Shown here piece after piece: positions 7,801-16,778 of a stretch of DNA of 64,000 nt (the first letter of the stretch is position 1; the number at the start of each line of letters is the position of its first letter). The notes beneath the pieces were generated by a model. That model was not told the DNA's origin, did not search any database, and saw nothing but the letters and a program-made list of their open reading frames with translations. Source of the DNA: Motilimonas pumila (GTDB lineage Bacteria > Pseudomonadota > Gammaproteobacteria > Enterobacterales > CBDFNC01); assembly GCF_003596335.1 (NCBI RefSeq), contig NZ_QZCH01000003.1, positions 1 to 64,000 on the forward strand, given 5' to 3'. A program made the translations under genes and the position numbers.

Positions 7801-8055
7801 TTACTTAGAGTAAGAGCCAGCGATGTTGTCGATACGGTCATTAGCGCGCATTGCTTCGCTGCTAGCATCCATAGCGGCAGATTTCGCATCACTTACTTCA
7901 CCAGCTAACACGGCTTGCTGATCTTTCAGAGAGCTTACTTCAGTTGTTAGCATATCAACTTTGTCGCTTAGTTCTGCAATCTCAGCTGTGTTAGAACAAC
8001 CAACCATACCTAAAGCTAAAGTAGCACCAACAACAGTCATAAGTTTACGTTTCAT
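7801..8055 (-). CDS. lpp: Lpp-like major outer-membrane (murein) lipoprotein
   Basis: The 84-residue product has a lipoprotein signal with the lipobox GMVGC, then a heptad-repeat helix (EIAELSDKVDMLTTEVSSLK) typical of the trimeric coiled coil of Braun lipoprotein, and ends SYSK. In E. coli the C-terminal lysine is joined to peptidoglycan by an L,D-transpeptidase. ATG 8055 is chosen because it has the ribosome site CCGGAG and leaves a normal short signal; an upstream in-frame start would add 19 residues ahead of it. The neighbouring convergent gene encodes the matching enzyme class. Confidence 0.88.
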   Translation of the reverse strand: MKRKLMTVVGATLALGMVGCSNTAEIAELSDKVDMLTTEVSSLKDQQAVLAGEVSDAKSAAMDASSEAMRANDRIDNIAGSYSK

Positions 8056-8152
8056 TATGTCATCTCCGGTTATATATAGTGACTTAGATCTTGCATACAA
8101 AGTATGGCACACATGATTTAAGTTGTTGCATTAATTCATAAATTCAGTGAGT

Positions 8153-9130
8153 TTATGAGTTGCCATGGCGATTCTCCCACCAATTCTTCGACAAATCAAT
8201 GGCTTCTGCCTGTGATCCCACTAAATTAAGCTGTTTTACTAATAAAGCTGTGGTGGCAATGACCGCGTGTTCACCATAATTGTTGGTCACGTCCCCCTGC
8301 CACATCGCTGCGAGAAATTCGCCGCTGATATCACCGTGTTTGCCAGACTCACCTTCGAGCAAAGTTGGCCATTCTTGCTGAAAGACTTCGCCTTGTTCAA
8401 CGCCCCACAACCGGCAAGCCGTGCGAGGGTTGCGTTCACTTTCTCCGCCTTCACCTTTAAAGCAAATCATATTTTGGTCGCCAACCAATGCTGCCGCTTG
8501 AGCGTGAATTTTTTCATAACCTTGATGAAATACACCGTGAATGCCAAAAGGTGCCGCTGCGGGGTTAAGCGCTCGAGCCACGGTATTGAGTGGTGTGCGT
8601 AGCCCTACTTGGCTTCGCAGTGCGAGCAGTTCATCCATAACGGGACAGTAGGCCGTTAATGGTAAGTAAGCGATATTGTCTTGCATGAGCAATTGCTTGG
8701 CGCTTGCAAAGTCAGTGGCTTGGCCAATATTGAGGTGTGGACAGGCGGTCACAACTTGAAATTTAACTAAATCCACCGTGCTGTGACCCGTTAATAGTAC
8801 TTTGTAGCCTTGTTGCGCCATCAACTTTGCAGCTAACAATAAGTAAGGCGGTTGGCGTCTTTTGCCGGCAAAACAGGGCCAGTCAATGTCTGCAGGCAAT
8901 TGTTGCCATTGCGGGTCTAAATGTTCGCGCAAGGCGCTGATGTAACCGGCTGCTTCTTCTGCCGTTTCGCAACGGACACGTTGTAACATTAACAATACAG
9001 CCATTTGCAATAAGCTAGCTTCGCCTTTTAAAAACAGTTGCATAGCCTGATGGGCTTCGGCTTGAGTTAATGGTCGGCGGCCTTTTTCTCCGCGGCCAAC
9101 TTGCTTAATTAGCTCGGCAAATGCAGACAT
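8153..9130 (-). CDS. ybiB: YbiB-family (TrpD2) nucleic-acid-binding protein
   Basis: The 325-residue product has the anthranilate phosphoribosyltransferase-like fold, with an N-terminal helical domain (EAHQAMQLFLKGEASLLQMAVLLMLQRVR) and a central nucleoside-phosphorylase-type domain (YLLLAAKLMAQQGYKVLLTGH). The YbiB/TrpD2 group lacks trpD activity and is reported to bind single-stranded DNA and RNA; E. coli YbiB is linked to the SOS response. There are no trp genes nearby, which supports YbiB over TrpD. The length (325) matches YbiB (about 320). It is transcribed alone between lpp and a divergent membrane gene. Confidence 0.87.
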   Translation of the reverse strand: MSAFAELIKQVGRGEKGRRPLTQAEAHQAMQLFLKGEASLLQMAVLLMLQRVRCETAEEAAGYISALREHLDPQWQQLPADIDWPCFAGKRRQPPYLLLAAKLMAQQGYKVLLTGHSTVDLVKFQVVTACPHLNIGQATDFASAKQLLMQDNIAYLPLTAYCPVMDELLALRSQVGLRTPLNTVARALNPAAAPFGIHGVFHQGYEKIHAQAAALVGDQNMICFKGEGGESERNPRTACRLWGVEQGEVFQQEWPTLLEGESGKHGDISGEFLAAMWQGDVTNNYGEHAVIATTALLVKQLNLVGSQAEAIDLSKNWWENRHGNS

Positions 9131-9296
9131 GAGGTTTCCTTAAACAGCAGAAATAGAGAATGGGAATTAAATAGCATTTTTACTTTTTTGTCAGCAATGA
9201 TCTGAAAAGTCGCCTTTTTTACTTTCATTTTGTAGATAAGCTGGGATACTCACACACTGTTAATGAAATAACCATCTTTAGGATAGAAGAAACATT

Positions 9297-9665
9297 ATGA
9301 CAAACACTAATCAGAAATTGGGACTGATGGTCAGTGCTATTATTGGTTCTGTTTTGATTGCGCTTGGAGCGTACCTCATCTACTACGTGCTACCGAGTGC
9401 CCTCGCCATTATTACAATGCCAGCGCAAGCACCGTTTATGCAGGAATTGTTTAATTGGTTAATGATGGGGTCTGAGCAGTTGGCAAACCAAGTCAACATT
9501 GAATTTTACCAGATTTTCCAAGCAGTGATAAAAGTGATTGTGGTAGTGGTGTTTATCTATGCGTGTGTGAAGTTTATTGGTCTTGGTGCATTGATCATCA
9601 AAGAAGGTGTCGGTTTGATTCGCGAAGGCATTAAAGCGTTAAGCGTTGCAAATAAAGAAGACTAA
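9297..9665 (+). CDS. Small two-helix membrane protein, unknown function
   Basis: The 122-residue product has hydrophobic segments at about 10-33 (VSAIIGSVLIALGAYLIYYVL) and 76-103 (AVIKVIVVVVFIYACVKFIG), separated by a loop with MPAQAPFMQELFNWLMMG, and a short charged tail. TTAGGATAGAAG upstream provides a plausible ribosome site. It stands alone, with a terminator hairpin just after the stop. I cannot link it to a family. Confidence 0.75.
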   Translation: MTNTNQKLGLMVSAIIGSVLIALGAYLIYYVLPSALAIITMPAQAPFMQELFNWLMMGSEQLANQVNIEFYQIFQAVIKVIVVVVFIYACVKFIGLGALIIKEGVGLIREGIKALSVANKED

Positions 9666-9682
9666 AGCTGATACGTGTTAGA

Positions 9683-9707
9683 GGGAAAAGCCAGCAAGGC
9701 TTTTCCC
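9683..9707. terminator. Bidirectional terminator hairpin
   Basis: GGGAAAAGCC-AGCAA-GGCTTTTCCC is a perfect 10-bp stem between the convergent stops of the small membrane protein (9665) and the porin gene (9726). It probably serves both directions. Confidence 0.75.
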
Positions 9708-9725
9708 TAAATACTAAATGACGCA

Positions 9726-10943
9726 TTAAATAAAAATTCTTGCCCGCAAGCCCACTACCCATGCATCGTCTTCGTTCGACATAGCAGGATCTTTGATATA
9801 TTGAATGTCTGGTGTGATTTGCACATGATCACCAAATTGCATGTTGTAATATAACTCAGCAGTAAATTGTTTATCGCCGCCAAATGCTACTTCATTGGTT
9901 TCAGCCCAGTTCATCGCAAAGCCCAGATTATTGGTTGGTTTACCTAAGCCAAAATAGCCGACGCCTACACTGATAGACTTATCGTATAAGGCGACATCTC
10001 CCTCTGAGAAACCTGCTCGTACGAATGGCATGATTTGCGGCGTAACGAAATAGCTGGCTGAAAAGTTAATGCCTTTGCCCCCTTCACCCGTCGCATTACT
10101 GTGGCGAGTATCTTCACCAAAATCCCACACGGTAACGTGCACATTGTCGGTATATATTTGCTCTTGAGAAGCGGTCCAACCAAGCTCAAAAGTGGTTAAA
10201 AACTCACTTTCGTTAAAGGCGGTATTAAAGCCGTCAAAAATATCGTCAGACTGACCATTGGCGTCGGCAATGCCTGCCACGGCGTAAAAGTTGTCGGTGA
10301 GCATGTGCCCAGCGGATATCGCCAGTATACCGTCATCGGGTAACCCCATGGCGCCAGCGCCGGTTTGGAACGCCAAGTTTTGAAAACCGGTCCAAGGACT
10401 GCCAAGGGCATAAGTATCGACGTAGTCGGTGACGTCTTGCCAGCCTACAATTAAGGATGTGCGGCCACCGTTAAATTTTTGCTTCCAGTGCAGGTTTGTG
10501 ACTCGAAAGCCCTGGTCGCTATAAGCTGCGCCTATCATACCCACGTAGCCTAAGCCCTCTGGGCCGCCACTCACATCATCAATAAATGCCAAGTTTTTAG
10601 GTGCGGTTTGAGTGTAGCTATGTCGATGCTCAACTTTCCAAATTAAGCTACCTGTATTGCCCGTGTCTTTGCCGGTTAGCTGCCACGCGCCATAAAAACG
10701 CGCTACGCCAGAAGCTCTGTCTACGTCGTTACCTTGAGAGCCGTTGGCAGATGCGACGCCGAACATGACGTAATCTAAGCCAAAACTCAAGCCTTTACTG
10801 GCAAGGTCTTCACGCCAGGTTTTTTGGGCTGCCTTTTGCTCAGCGATGGTATTGTCTACCGAGTCAGGACTTTCAAAATTAGCTGCTTGCAGTTGCATAC
10901 TGGCTGCGGTGAGCAAACTGCCTACTAGGATGACGGATTTCAT
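9726..10943 (-). CDS. OprB-type carbohydrate-selective porin
   Basis: The 405-residue product has a signal peptide (cleavage near QLQA|ANF) and a beta-barrel composition of alternating aromatic and polar residues. OprB hallmarks include GLSFGLDYVMFG near the start, the central LHWKQKFNGGRTSLIVGWQD, and the C-terminal QFTAELYYNMQFGDHVQITPDIQYI, ending in a terminal aromatic-rich strand (LRARIFI). Such porins let sugars or other small solutes cross the outer membrane. It is the last gene of a minus-strand operon with a DUF3299 protein and a secreted amidohydrolase, so the porin may admit that enzyme's substrates (inference). Confidence 0.88.
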   Translation of the reverse strand: MKSVILVGSLLTAASMQLQAANFESPDSVDNTIAEQKAAQKTWREDLASKGLSFGLDYVMFGVASANGSQGNDVDRASGVARFYGAWQLTGKDTGNTGSLIWKVEHRHSYTQTAPKNLAFIDDVSGGPEGLGYVGMIGAAYSDQGFRVTNLHWKQKFNGGRTSLIVGWQDVTDYVDTYALGSPWTGFQNLAFQTGAGAMGLPDDGILAISAGHMLTDNFYAVAGIADANGQSDDIFDGFNTAFNESEFLTTFELGWTASQEQIYTDNVHVTVWDFGEDTRHSNATGEGGKGINFSASYFVTPQIMPFVRAGFSEGDVALYDKSISVGVGYFGLGKPTNNLGFAMNWAETNEVAFGGDKQFTAELYYNMQFGDHVQITPDIQYIKDPAMSNEDDAWVVGLRARIFI

Positions 10944-10980
10944 GGATAGTCCTCTTTAAAACGGCAAGTATTGCAACGAA

Positions 10981-11646
10981 TTAAGGTTGATACACTTCAA
11001 TGTGCTGAGCTTGCATATGGTATTGCGCTTCTACCGCACCTTCACCGTCACTGAATTGCACGTCTTGATTAAATGACTGTTGAGCTAATTTACCCGCCAC
11101 CATAATGGGGGTGCTCATCGACACCAGCTCAAAGCCCTTAGGGTAGTCAACTATTACAATTTGGTTGGGCGGCGGTGGTGGCGTGTGAATGCAAGCGCCA
11201 GCGGTTGGCACTAATAAGAATTGGGTGACTTTGCTGTCGGTCATCTCCAGTGGCACTAAAAAGCCTGGGATTTGACCTGTTTGGCCAACAATATCAGGGT
11301 TTACCTGGCGCGCTTGGTTAGCTTGTTGCTCCATGATGCGTTGGCGAGCTTGTTGCAATGCGTCGACATCAATATTGGCTGCTTTTAATTCGGCTTTAAT
11401 TTGCGTAATTTCTCGTTGGTGCGCAGCACTGGGTTGGTAATCTTTGTTTTGCTGCTTCTCTCGAAAGCGAATGAGGGTGGCCACGTCGTATAATTGGTCT
11501 TGGCTCAGTGCCGCAAATGGGTTGTTGGCAATGTTGGTTTCACTAGGAGTCAGGTTATCCCAATACCAAGTTGGTAAGGTGTTAGCCAGGCTGTGACAGC
11601 TAAGGGCGGTAAACAGTACAAACAAACAAGTTTTAAGGTATTGCAT
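10981..11646 (-). CDS. DUF3299 secreted protein
   Basis: The 221-residue product has an N-terminal signal (cleavage near SLA|N), a helical middle part rich in Gln and Ala (about 70-115), and the DUF3299 core. The core contains the conserved GFLVPLEM, TQFLLVPTAGACIHTPPPPPNQ and a PIMVAGKL stretch. The CIHTPPPPPNQ motif is the strongest family signature. The function is unknown; other DUF3299 proteins occur next to ABC transporter genes, but none is present here. It sits between the amidohydrolase (67 nt) and the porin (37 nt) on one probable transcript. Confidence 0.88.
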   Translation of the reverse strand: MQYLKTCLFVLFTALSCHSLANTLPTWYWDNLTPSETNIANNPFAALSQDQLYDVATLIRFREKQQNKDYQPSAAHQREITQIKAELKAANIDVDALQQARQRIMEQQANQARQVNPDIVGQTGQIPGFLVPLEMTDSKVTQFLLVPTAGACIHTPPPPPNQIVIVDYPKGFELVSMSTPIMVAGKLAQQSFNQDVQFSDGEGAVEAQYHMQAQHIEVYQP

Positions 11647-11713
11647 CTTGGCCTCCTAAGAGCGGTGGCAAAGGTGCCACCGCATAGATGTGATAATTGA
11701 TTGGTCTAGGCGA

Positions 11714-13120
11714 TTATTTGTCTAGCGTGTTGCGGTAAATCACCCCGTCTTTCATCACTAGCTTCATTGAGCTGATTTCTTTGTACTCAGGATCAGCATC
11801 AAACCACTGCTCGGTACCGCCGATAACTGAGATATCTTCCAGAGGGTTACCGTCGACCAAAATTAAGTCAGCGATAGCCCCTTCTTTCACCACACCCAGC
11901 TCTCCTTTAGCAGGGTTACGTGGGCCTGATTCGGCCAACAGCTCTCCCGCGGTAGACGTCATTTGTTTGAGCACTTCAAAGTTGCTGCCAAATTGCTGGG
12001 TACGCCACCAAATTTCGTAGCGACGCGCGCGCTCGGCATCAGAGTTAACACCGACGTAATCAGAAGCAAATACCACTTTTACTTTGTGTTTCACCAAGTC
12101 TTTACCAAAAGAGGCATACTTGGCGGTTAGCTCGTTGATCATTGGCAGCTTCTCTGCAGGCATCAGCGGGTTCTTGGCTAAATCAGGTGATACCCCCCAC
12201 ATTTGTGGCACAACATAGCCACCTTCTTTGGCGATGCGCTTCATGGTTTCTTCGCTAATAAAGAAGCCATGCTCAAACGATTTCACGCCACAGTCTAATA
12301 AGCGATTCACCGAACGGTCATTAAAAGTATGGGCCATGACATAAGTGCCCCAATCTTTGGTTGCTTCGACAATGGCACAAGTTTCTTCTGCCGAATATTG
12401 GGTTGTGTCGATAGGGTCAAAGCGTGATGAGCCACCGCCGCCGGCCATGATTTTAATTTGGGTCGCACCGTTGCGTAAGTTTAAGCGGGTGGCTTTAAGC
12501 ACTTCAGGTACACCGTCGGCAACGTTACCTATACCCATCACCTCAAAGTTGGACACATCACCGTGGCGGGCACTAGTAAAGCCTGCGTCGGCGCGGTCAC
12601 GGAAATCACCATGGCCGGAAGTTTGTGAAATAAAAGCCCCTGATGGGTAGATCCTTGGGCCGTCGATATTACCTGCTGAAATTTCTCGCGCAAGGCCAAA
12701 TGCTGGGCCGCCGGCATCACGTACCGAAGTAAAGCCATCTTGTAAAAAACGCTCTGCCACAGTGACTGCATTGATGGAAATATCGGTGATATCTTTGTTT
12801 TTTTCGATAGTGTCGAAGTTATAGTTGATCATGATGTGCGCATGGCCATCGATTAGGCCCGGCATTAAGGTTTTACCCTTTGCGTCAATCACGGTGGCAT
12901 CTTTATTTACGGTAATGTTGTCATCATCGATATCTTTAATCTTATTGCCTTCTACCAAGACGTTTTGGCCTTGGTAGAGCTTGTTATCGACGCCGTTAAA
13001 GATACTCACGTTTTCAAACAGAATTTGTTGCGCGGCTTGCTCAGCGGCTGACACGCTAGTGATGCCCATTGCGCCGGTCACCATTAGTGCTAGGGTGCAT
13101 TGCTTAAAAATTTTTTTCAT
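11714..13120 (-). CDS. Secreted metal-dependent amidohydrolase (prolidase-like)
   Basis: The 468-residue product has a signal peptide (cleavage near VSA|AEQ) followed by an amidohydrolase-superfamily TIM barrel. Visible metal-site elements are DGHAHI (His93, His95), the carbamylated-lysine candidate in TQIKIMAGGG, His in VMAHTF, His in FEHGFF and Asp in FASDYVG. The GPRIYPSG and SQTSGHGD segments are typical of the group that includes imidazolonepropionase-like enzymes and the Sgx9260-type prolidases that cut Xaa-Pro or Xaa-Arg dipeptides. The true substrate cannot be read from sequence. It leads the operon with the DUF3299 gene and the porin. Confidence 0.88.
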   Translation of the reverse strand: MKKIFKQCTLALMVTGAMGITSVSAAEQAAQQILFENVSIFNGVDNKLYQGQNVLVEGNKIKDIDDDNITVNKDATVIDAKGKTLMPGLIDGHAHIMINYNFDTIEKNKDITDISINAVTVAERFLQDGFTSVRDAGGPAFGLAREISAGNIDGPRIYPSGAFISQTSGHGDFRDRADAGFTSARHGDVSNFEVMGIGNVADGVPEVLKATRLNLRNGATQIKIMAGGGGSSRFDPIDTTQYSAEETCAIVEATKDWGTYVMAHTFNDRSVNRLLDCGVKSFEHGFFISEETMKRIAKEGGYVVPQMWGVSPDLAKNPLMPAEKLPMINELTAKYASFGKDLVKHKVKVVFASDYVGVNSDAERARRYEIWWRTQQFGSNFEVLKQMTSTAGELLAESGPRNPAKGELGVVKEGAIADLILVDGNPLEDISVIGGTEQWFDADPEYKEISSMKLVMKDGVIYRNTLDK

Positions 13121-13531
13121 ATTGGCCTCGCCTCTTGAACTGTATGATTTTTATCACTTGTATATAAAGTGATGGTCGCTATTCTAACCAAATTAGGTAG
13201 CGCTTTAATCTGATTTACTCTTTTGGTTAACAATTTTATAACTTACGATTAGTTTAGTCGTAAGTGCTTTGTTACACGTTAAGCCAGAGTGTTTATGCTA
13301 ATTCTTTCTTCTATTATCAGTTGCGTGTTACACGTTTGTTGTAGCTGCACTGTGCTGATAAAGTCATAATAAAATAAACTCGCATTATTTTTTGCCATTT
13401 CGCGCCACGCTTTTTTGTCATCTTTTGATGTGTTTTGATGCTTTTAAATGCTGTAGCAAGATAGTTTTCGCACTTCCTGCTTGAGCCAAGTAGAATAGCC
13501 AGCGGAATAATGTCGAATGAAGTAGGTAAAC
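13121..13531. other. Divergent intergenic region with palindrome and repeats
   Basis: I see no gene in this 410-bp AT-rich gap between the amidohydrolase operon (minus) and the flavoprotein (plus). It holds an inverted repeat ACTTACGA-N9-TCGTAAGT at 13241-13265, and a 10-bp direct repeat GTTACACGTT at 13271-13280 and 13327-13336, 56 bp apart. These could be regulator sites for one of the divergent genes. Confidence 0.5.
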
Positions 13532-14719
13532 ATGGTTCAGCAAGATGTGATCATTATTGGCGCGGGGGCCGCTGGCTTGATGTGTGCTGCCACAGCGGGC
13601 TATCGAGGTAAGTCAGTGTTGGTGCTTGACCACGCTAAAAGGGCAGGCCGTAAGATCTTGATCAGCGGTGGCGGCAAATGCAACTTTACCAATACCAAGG
13701 CTGAGCCTCATAATTTTATCTGCGACAATCCGCACTTTGTAAAATCAGCCTTAGCGCGATACCCCAGTACAGACTTTATTGAGCTGGTGGAGCGGCACGG
13801 CATTGACTTTGAAGAGCGAAAACATGGCCAACTATTTTGCCTCAATGACGCCAAAGACATCGTCAATATGCTGCTAACAGAATGCGAATGGGCCGGCGCG
13901 CAGGTTCAGCTTCGTACTGAAATTTTGGCCATTGAAGACCAAGGTGAGCAAGGTTTTGTCGTGCGCACCAGTCAAGGCGAGTATTTAGCTAAAGCGGTAG
14001 TTGTGGCGACAGGTGGGTTATCCATGCCTAAGCTGGGCGCGACGCCGTTTGGTTACCAAATCGCAGAGCAGTTTGGTTTGGCTTTGAAGCCGACCGTCGC
14101 AGGTTTAGTGCCTTTTACTTGGCACGCCAAAGAAAAAGCCATATTTGAACCATTATCAGGAATTAGTTTACCTGTAACTGTCAGTGCTGAAGATGGCACT
14201 GAATTTTCTGAAGACATGCTCATTACCCACCGCGGTTTATCTGGTCCTGTGATGTTGCAAGTGTCTTCTTACTGGCAGCCTGGCGAAGCGATATACATTA
14301 ACCTTTTACCAGGGCAAGATGCCCATGATTTGTTGCAACAAGCAAAACAACACTCACCTAATCAAAGCCTCAAAAACACCTTGTCGCAATGGTTTGCAAA
14401 ACGCTTTGTCGAAGCTTGGACGAAGCACTTAGCGTTAGAAGACAAACCGCTTAAGCAATTTGACCACGGTCCTTTGCAATTTCTTGCTGACAACCTCAAT
14501 CGTTGGCCGTTAATTATGAACGGCACTGAAGGCTATCGCACTGCCGAAGTCACCTTAGGCGGTGTCGACACTGACGAGCTGTCTTCTAAAACCATGGAGG
14601 CTAAAAAAGTACCCGGGTTGTATTTTATTGGCGAAGTGATGGACGTAACGGGTTGGCTAGGAGGTTACAATTTTACCTGGTGCTGGAGCAGTGGCGTTGC
14701 TTGTGGTTTAGCGGTATAA
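13532..14719 (+). CDS. YhiN/BaiN-family FAD-dependent oxidoreductase
   Basis: The 395-residue product belongs to the HI0933-like flavoprotein family. It begins with the dinucleotide-binding motif IIIGAGAAGLMCA, then the family signature KILISGGGKCNFTN, a second nucleotide motif VVVATGGLSMPKLGATPFGY, and the C-terminal GLYFIGEVMDVTGWLGGYN, which closes the FAD site. Proteins of this family are cytosolic; YhiN itself has no firm role, although the related BaiN is linked to bile acid metabolism in clostridia. The length is typical. It is monocistronic. Confidence 0.92.
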   Translation: MVQQDVIIIGAGAAGLMCAATAGYRGKSVLVLDHAKRAGRKILISGGGKCNFTNTKAEPHNFICDNPHFVKSALARYPSTDFIELVERHGIDFEERKHGQLFCLNDAKDIVNMLLTECEWAGAQVQLRTEILAIEDQGEQGFVVRTSQGEYLAKAVVVATGGLSMPKLGATPFGYQIAEQFGLALKPTVAGLVPFTWHAKEKAIFEPLSGISLPVTVSAEDGTEFSEDMLITHRGLSGPVMLQVSSYWQPGEAIYINLLPGQDAHDLLQQAKQHSPNQSLKNTLSQWFAKRFVEAWTKHLALEDKPLKQFDHGPLQFLADNLNRWPLIMNGTEGYRTAEVTLGGVDTDELSSKTMEAKKVPGLYFIGEVMDVTGWLGGYNFTWCWSSGVACGLAV

Positions 14720-15021
14720 GTCGCCTGCTTACAAGCTCGCTATTTGCGTTTTTTGGCTGCTTAACTTGATGGGTGTTGGGTTAAAGTAAAGCGCGTAACT
14801 ATCTACGGGCAAACGCCCTTCCTTTGCCTTGCCGTAAGCACCGAGCTTCGGCGGTTTAGCTCAGTCGGCTAACGGTAAATCACCCATTTTACTGCCAGTT
14901 TTGCCCAATAAAAGCCTCAAGGGAAGGTGTTTACCTATCTAAAAACTCATTAGTAAGTGGTTATTAGTATCGTTAAATGTGTGGGATTCTGCTGTGAATT
15001 AAGATATTCAGCGGAGTTAAC
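14720..15021. other. Intergenic region without recognised gene
   Basis: This 302-bp stretch lies between the flavoprotein and the amber-interrupted gene. The segment near 14853-14870 (GGTTTAGCTCAGTCGGCT) resembles a tRNA D-arm by eye, but no D-stem partner, anticodon arm or TPsiC arm follows, so I do not call a tRNA. A ribosome site (GCGGAG) precedes ATG 15022. Confidence 0.5.
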
Positions 15022-15771
15022 ATGTATAAGCAACGAGTCAATGTTGCGCTTATTTTAAGCATGATGTTTGTAACGGCAACCGCTCAGGCGGCATGGCTGG
15101 GGATTGTTGGCTATGAAAATGCCAGAACGGTACAACCCAGCAAGAAGCAGGACACTCAACAAGTGGAAACCATACTGCAAGGGGTTAACCTCGACATGTT
15201 GGGCATGAACTGGAATAACACTTTGGCGGCTAAGTGGAAGTCTGACGGTGAGCTAAGCGTGGTGCGCAATTGGGCTTATGGTTTTTGGGATGCAAACCAC
15301 GGCATGTCGATAGATTTAATCAAAGCTGATTGGAGCGGGAAGGGGCCGGTTATCGCGTCCTTGGGCTACGCTTATCAAAATAAATAGGATGGCTTTTCGC
15401 TGCGATTAAACCCAGCGCTCGCAAGGATAGACAACAAGCTCGCCGATAACAAAAGCGTGACAGACACGGGCGATCAGCTGAATGTTAAGTTGGATTATCA
15501 AGTGAATTCGCGCCTGAGCATCGGCTTTCACCCTCAGTTTGCGTATTGGAAATCGGACGATATGGGCAGTACGTTGAAGTTGGATATGAACGCCACTTTT
15601 AATGTTAGTCAAGGTAAACGCCATAAACTGATGTTAGTGCATGAATGCTTTCTGGTAAATAATCGCGCGTCGGGAAATAAAACTCGTTTTGTTGGTGAAG
15701 GCTCGCCAATAGGCGGTTACGTGGCCGGTACTGAATCGGCCATTAAGTTGCGTAACGTTTATGTCTTTTAG
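15022..15771 (+). pseudogene. Secreted beta-rich protein gene interrupted by one in-frame TAG
   Basis: Reading from ATG 15022, the same frame stays open to the stop at 15769-15771 except for one amber codon at 15385-15387 (codon 122 of about 249). The first half has a signal peptide (cleavage near AQA|AWL). The second half continues without shift (KLDYQVNSRLSIGFHPQFAY, then a final strand ending RNVYVF). The alternating pattern and terminal aromatic residue suggest an outer-membrane barrel of unknown family. Either the gene was recently inactivated by a point mutation, the stop is read through, or there is a sequencing error. The truncated 121-residue product would lack most strands. Confidence 0.7.
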
Positions 15772-16201
15772 TTGCGTGTTTTTGTCAAGGATCAGTGAGT
15801 GTGCCATATGCTTTATTGGGGTAGAAGCTTATGGCCTGTAAATACCCCGGTAACAGTAGTTACCGCCTCACAGCAGCACTTTGCATGCTTTACTCTTGTG
15901 TACTAACCGCTTTAATAACCGCTACTGAGCTCAGGCTACGTTGAGTTTATCGCGGCCTGTCGTGTAATTAATACCTGCATCGGCTCTTGGTTCATGCTTC
16001 GCCACAGCTTGCTGCCACAACCTCTCCTCATGCCGTGCAGCACGGTTTTCTAAATATTAAATACCGCAGCTTGCTTACCGAGTCGAAAGCAATTTTCTCT
16101 CAGCATGTGAATTTAATTCACATCTTAATGCTGTCTAGGTTTCTTCTTTTTCATGTCTTGCTTGCTTAATATTACCTCATCAAACGTTATGGGAGGCCAT
16201 C
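15772..16201. other. 430-bp gap, no gene seen
   Basis: Both strands lack a frame with a ribosome site and coding-like composition. A short plus-strand frame inside it has random-looking residues. The last 15 nt carry the ribosome site GGGAGG for the gene at 16202. Confidence 0.5.
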
Positions 16202-16699
16202 ATGAAAGTCAGACAAATTGCAGCCATTGTGGCTTTGTTATCTGCTCCATATTACGCCCAAGCGTGTTTGGCCGACGGTGGCGTCGACGGCGCCATATTT
16301 GCCTCTCCCGCGGGTACATTTGAAGTGGCTGTGGCGTTTCATCAAGCTCAGAAGCAGGGTGAAATCAGCCGCAGTAATCAAGCCAATTGGCTTACGGTGC
16401 AGTTTTTATTGATGCAAAAGCTACAAGCCGGATACAGCAACCAAGTATTTGATGTCACCTTGTTTGATATGGCGGGCCAGCATTTTTATCGCTTGATTGG
16501 CGACGGTAAGCAAGTGCGCCTGCTGCCTCATGAAATTCCAAATAAAGACTATGCCGAAGTGGTGGTAACAGACGTTGACGTATTAACCGCCATGGTGCGA
16601 GGCAAGCTGAGCTTTAGCCAGGCGCAAACCCTGGGCGTGGTATTTAACGCCGAGGTATCAACTCCCTTTGAGCACCTGATGCAAAAGTCCTTTAGCTGA
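16202..16699 (+). CDS. Small secreted protein of unknown function (165 aa)
   Basis: A signal peptide is visible (cleavage near YAQA|CLADGG), preceded by an excellent ribosome site (TGGGAGGCC). The Cys falls just after the predicted cleavage, but the preceding AQA is a standard signal-peptidase I site and not a lipobox. The mature domain of about 145 residues is alpha/beta with no known motif that I can name. It lies 79 nt before the alkylsulfatase on the same strand, so it could be co-transcribed and assist that enzyme (inference only). Confidence 0.75.
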   Translation: MKVRQIAAIVALLSAPYYAQACLADGGVDGAIFASPAGTFEVAVAFHQAQKQGEISRSNQANWLTVQFLLMQKLQAGYSNQVFDVTLFDMAGQHFYRLIGDGKQVRLLPHEIPNKDYAEVVVTDVDVLTAMVRGKLSFSQAQTLGVVFNAEVSTPFEHLMQKSFS

Positions 16700-16778
16700 C
16701 TCAGACACAAAATAACGATACGCAAATAGCGAATTAAACAACGATTAATTTCACACTCTCAATAGGACAGAGGTTGGT

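Noticed and set aside
14851-14875. tRNA-like D-arm sequence
   Set aside because: The segment resembles a D loop, but no D-stem partner, anticodon stem, TPsiC arm or acceptor stem can be formed around it.
15987-16169. Plus-strand 60-codon frame in the 430-bp gap
   Set aside because: No ribosome site, no signal or membrane logic, and no partner; it looks like chance.
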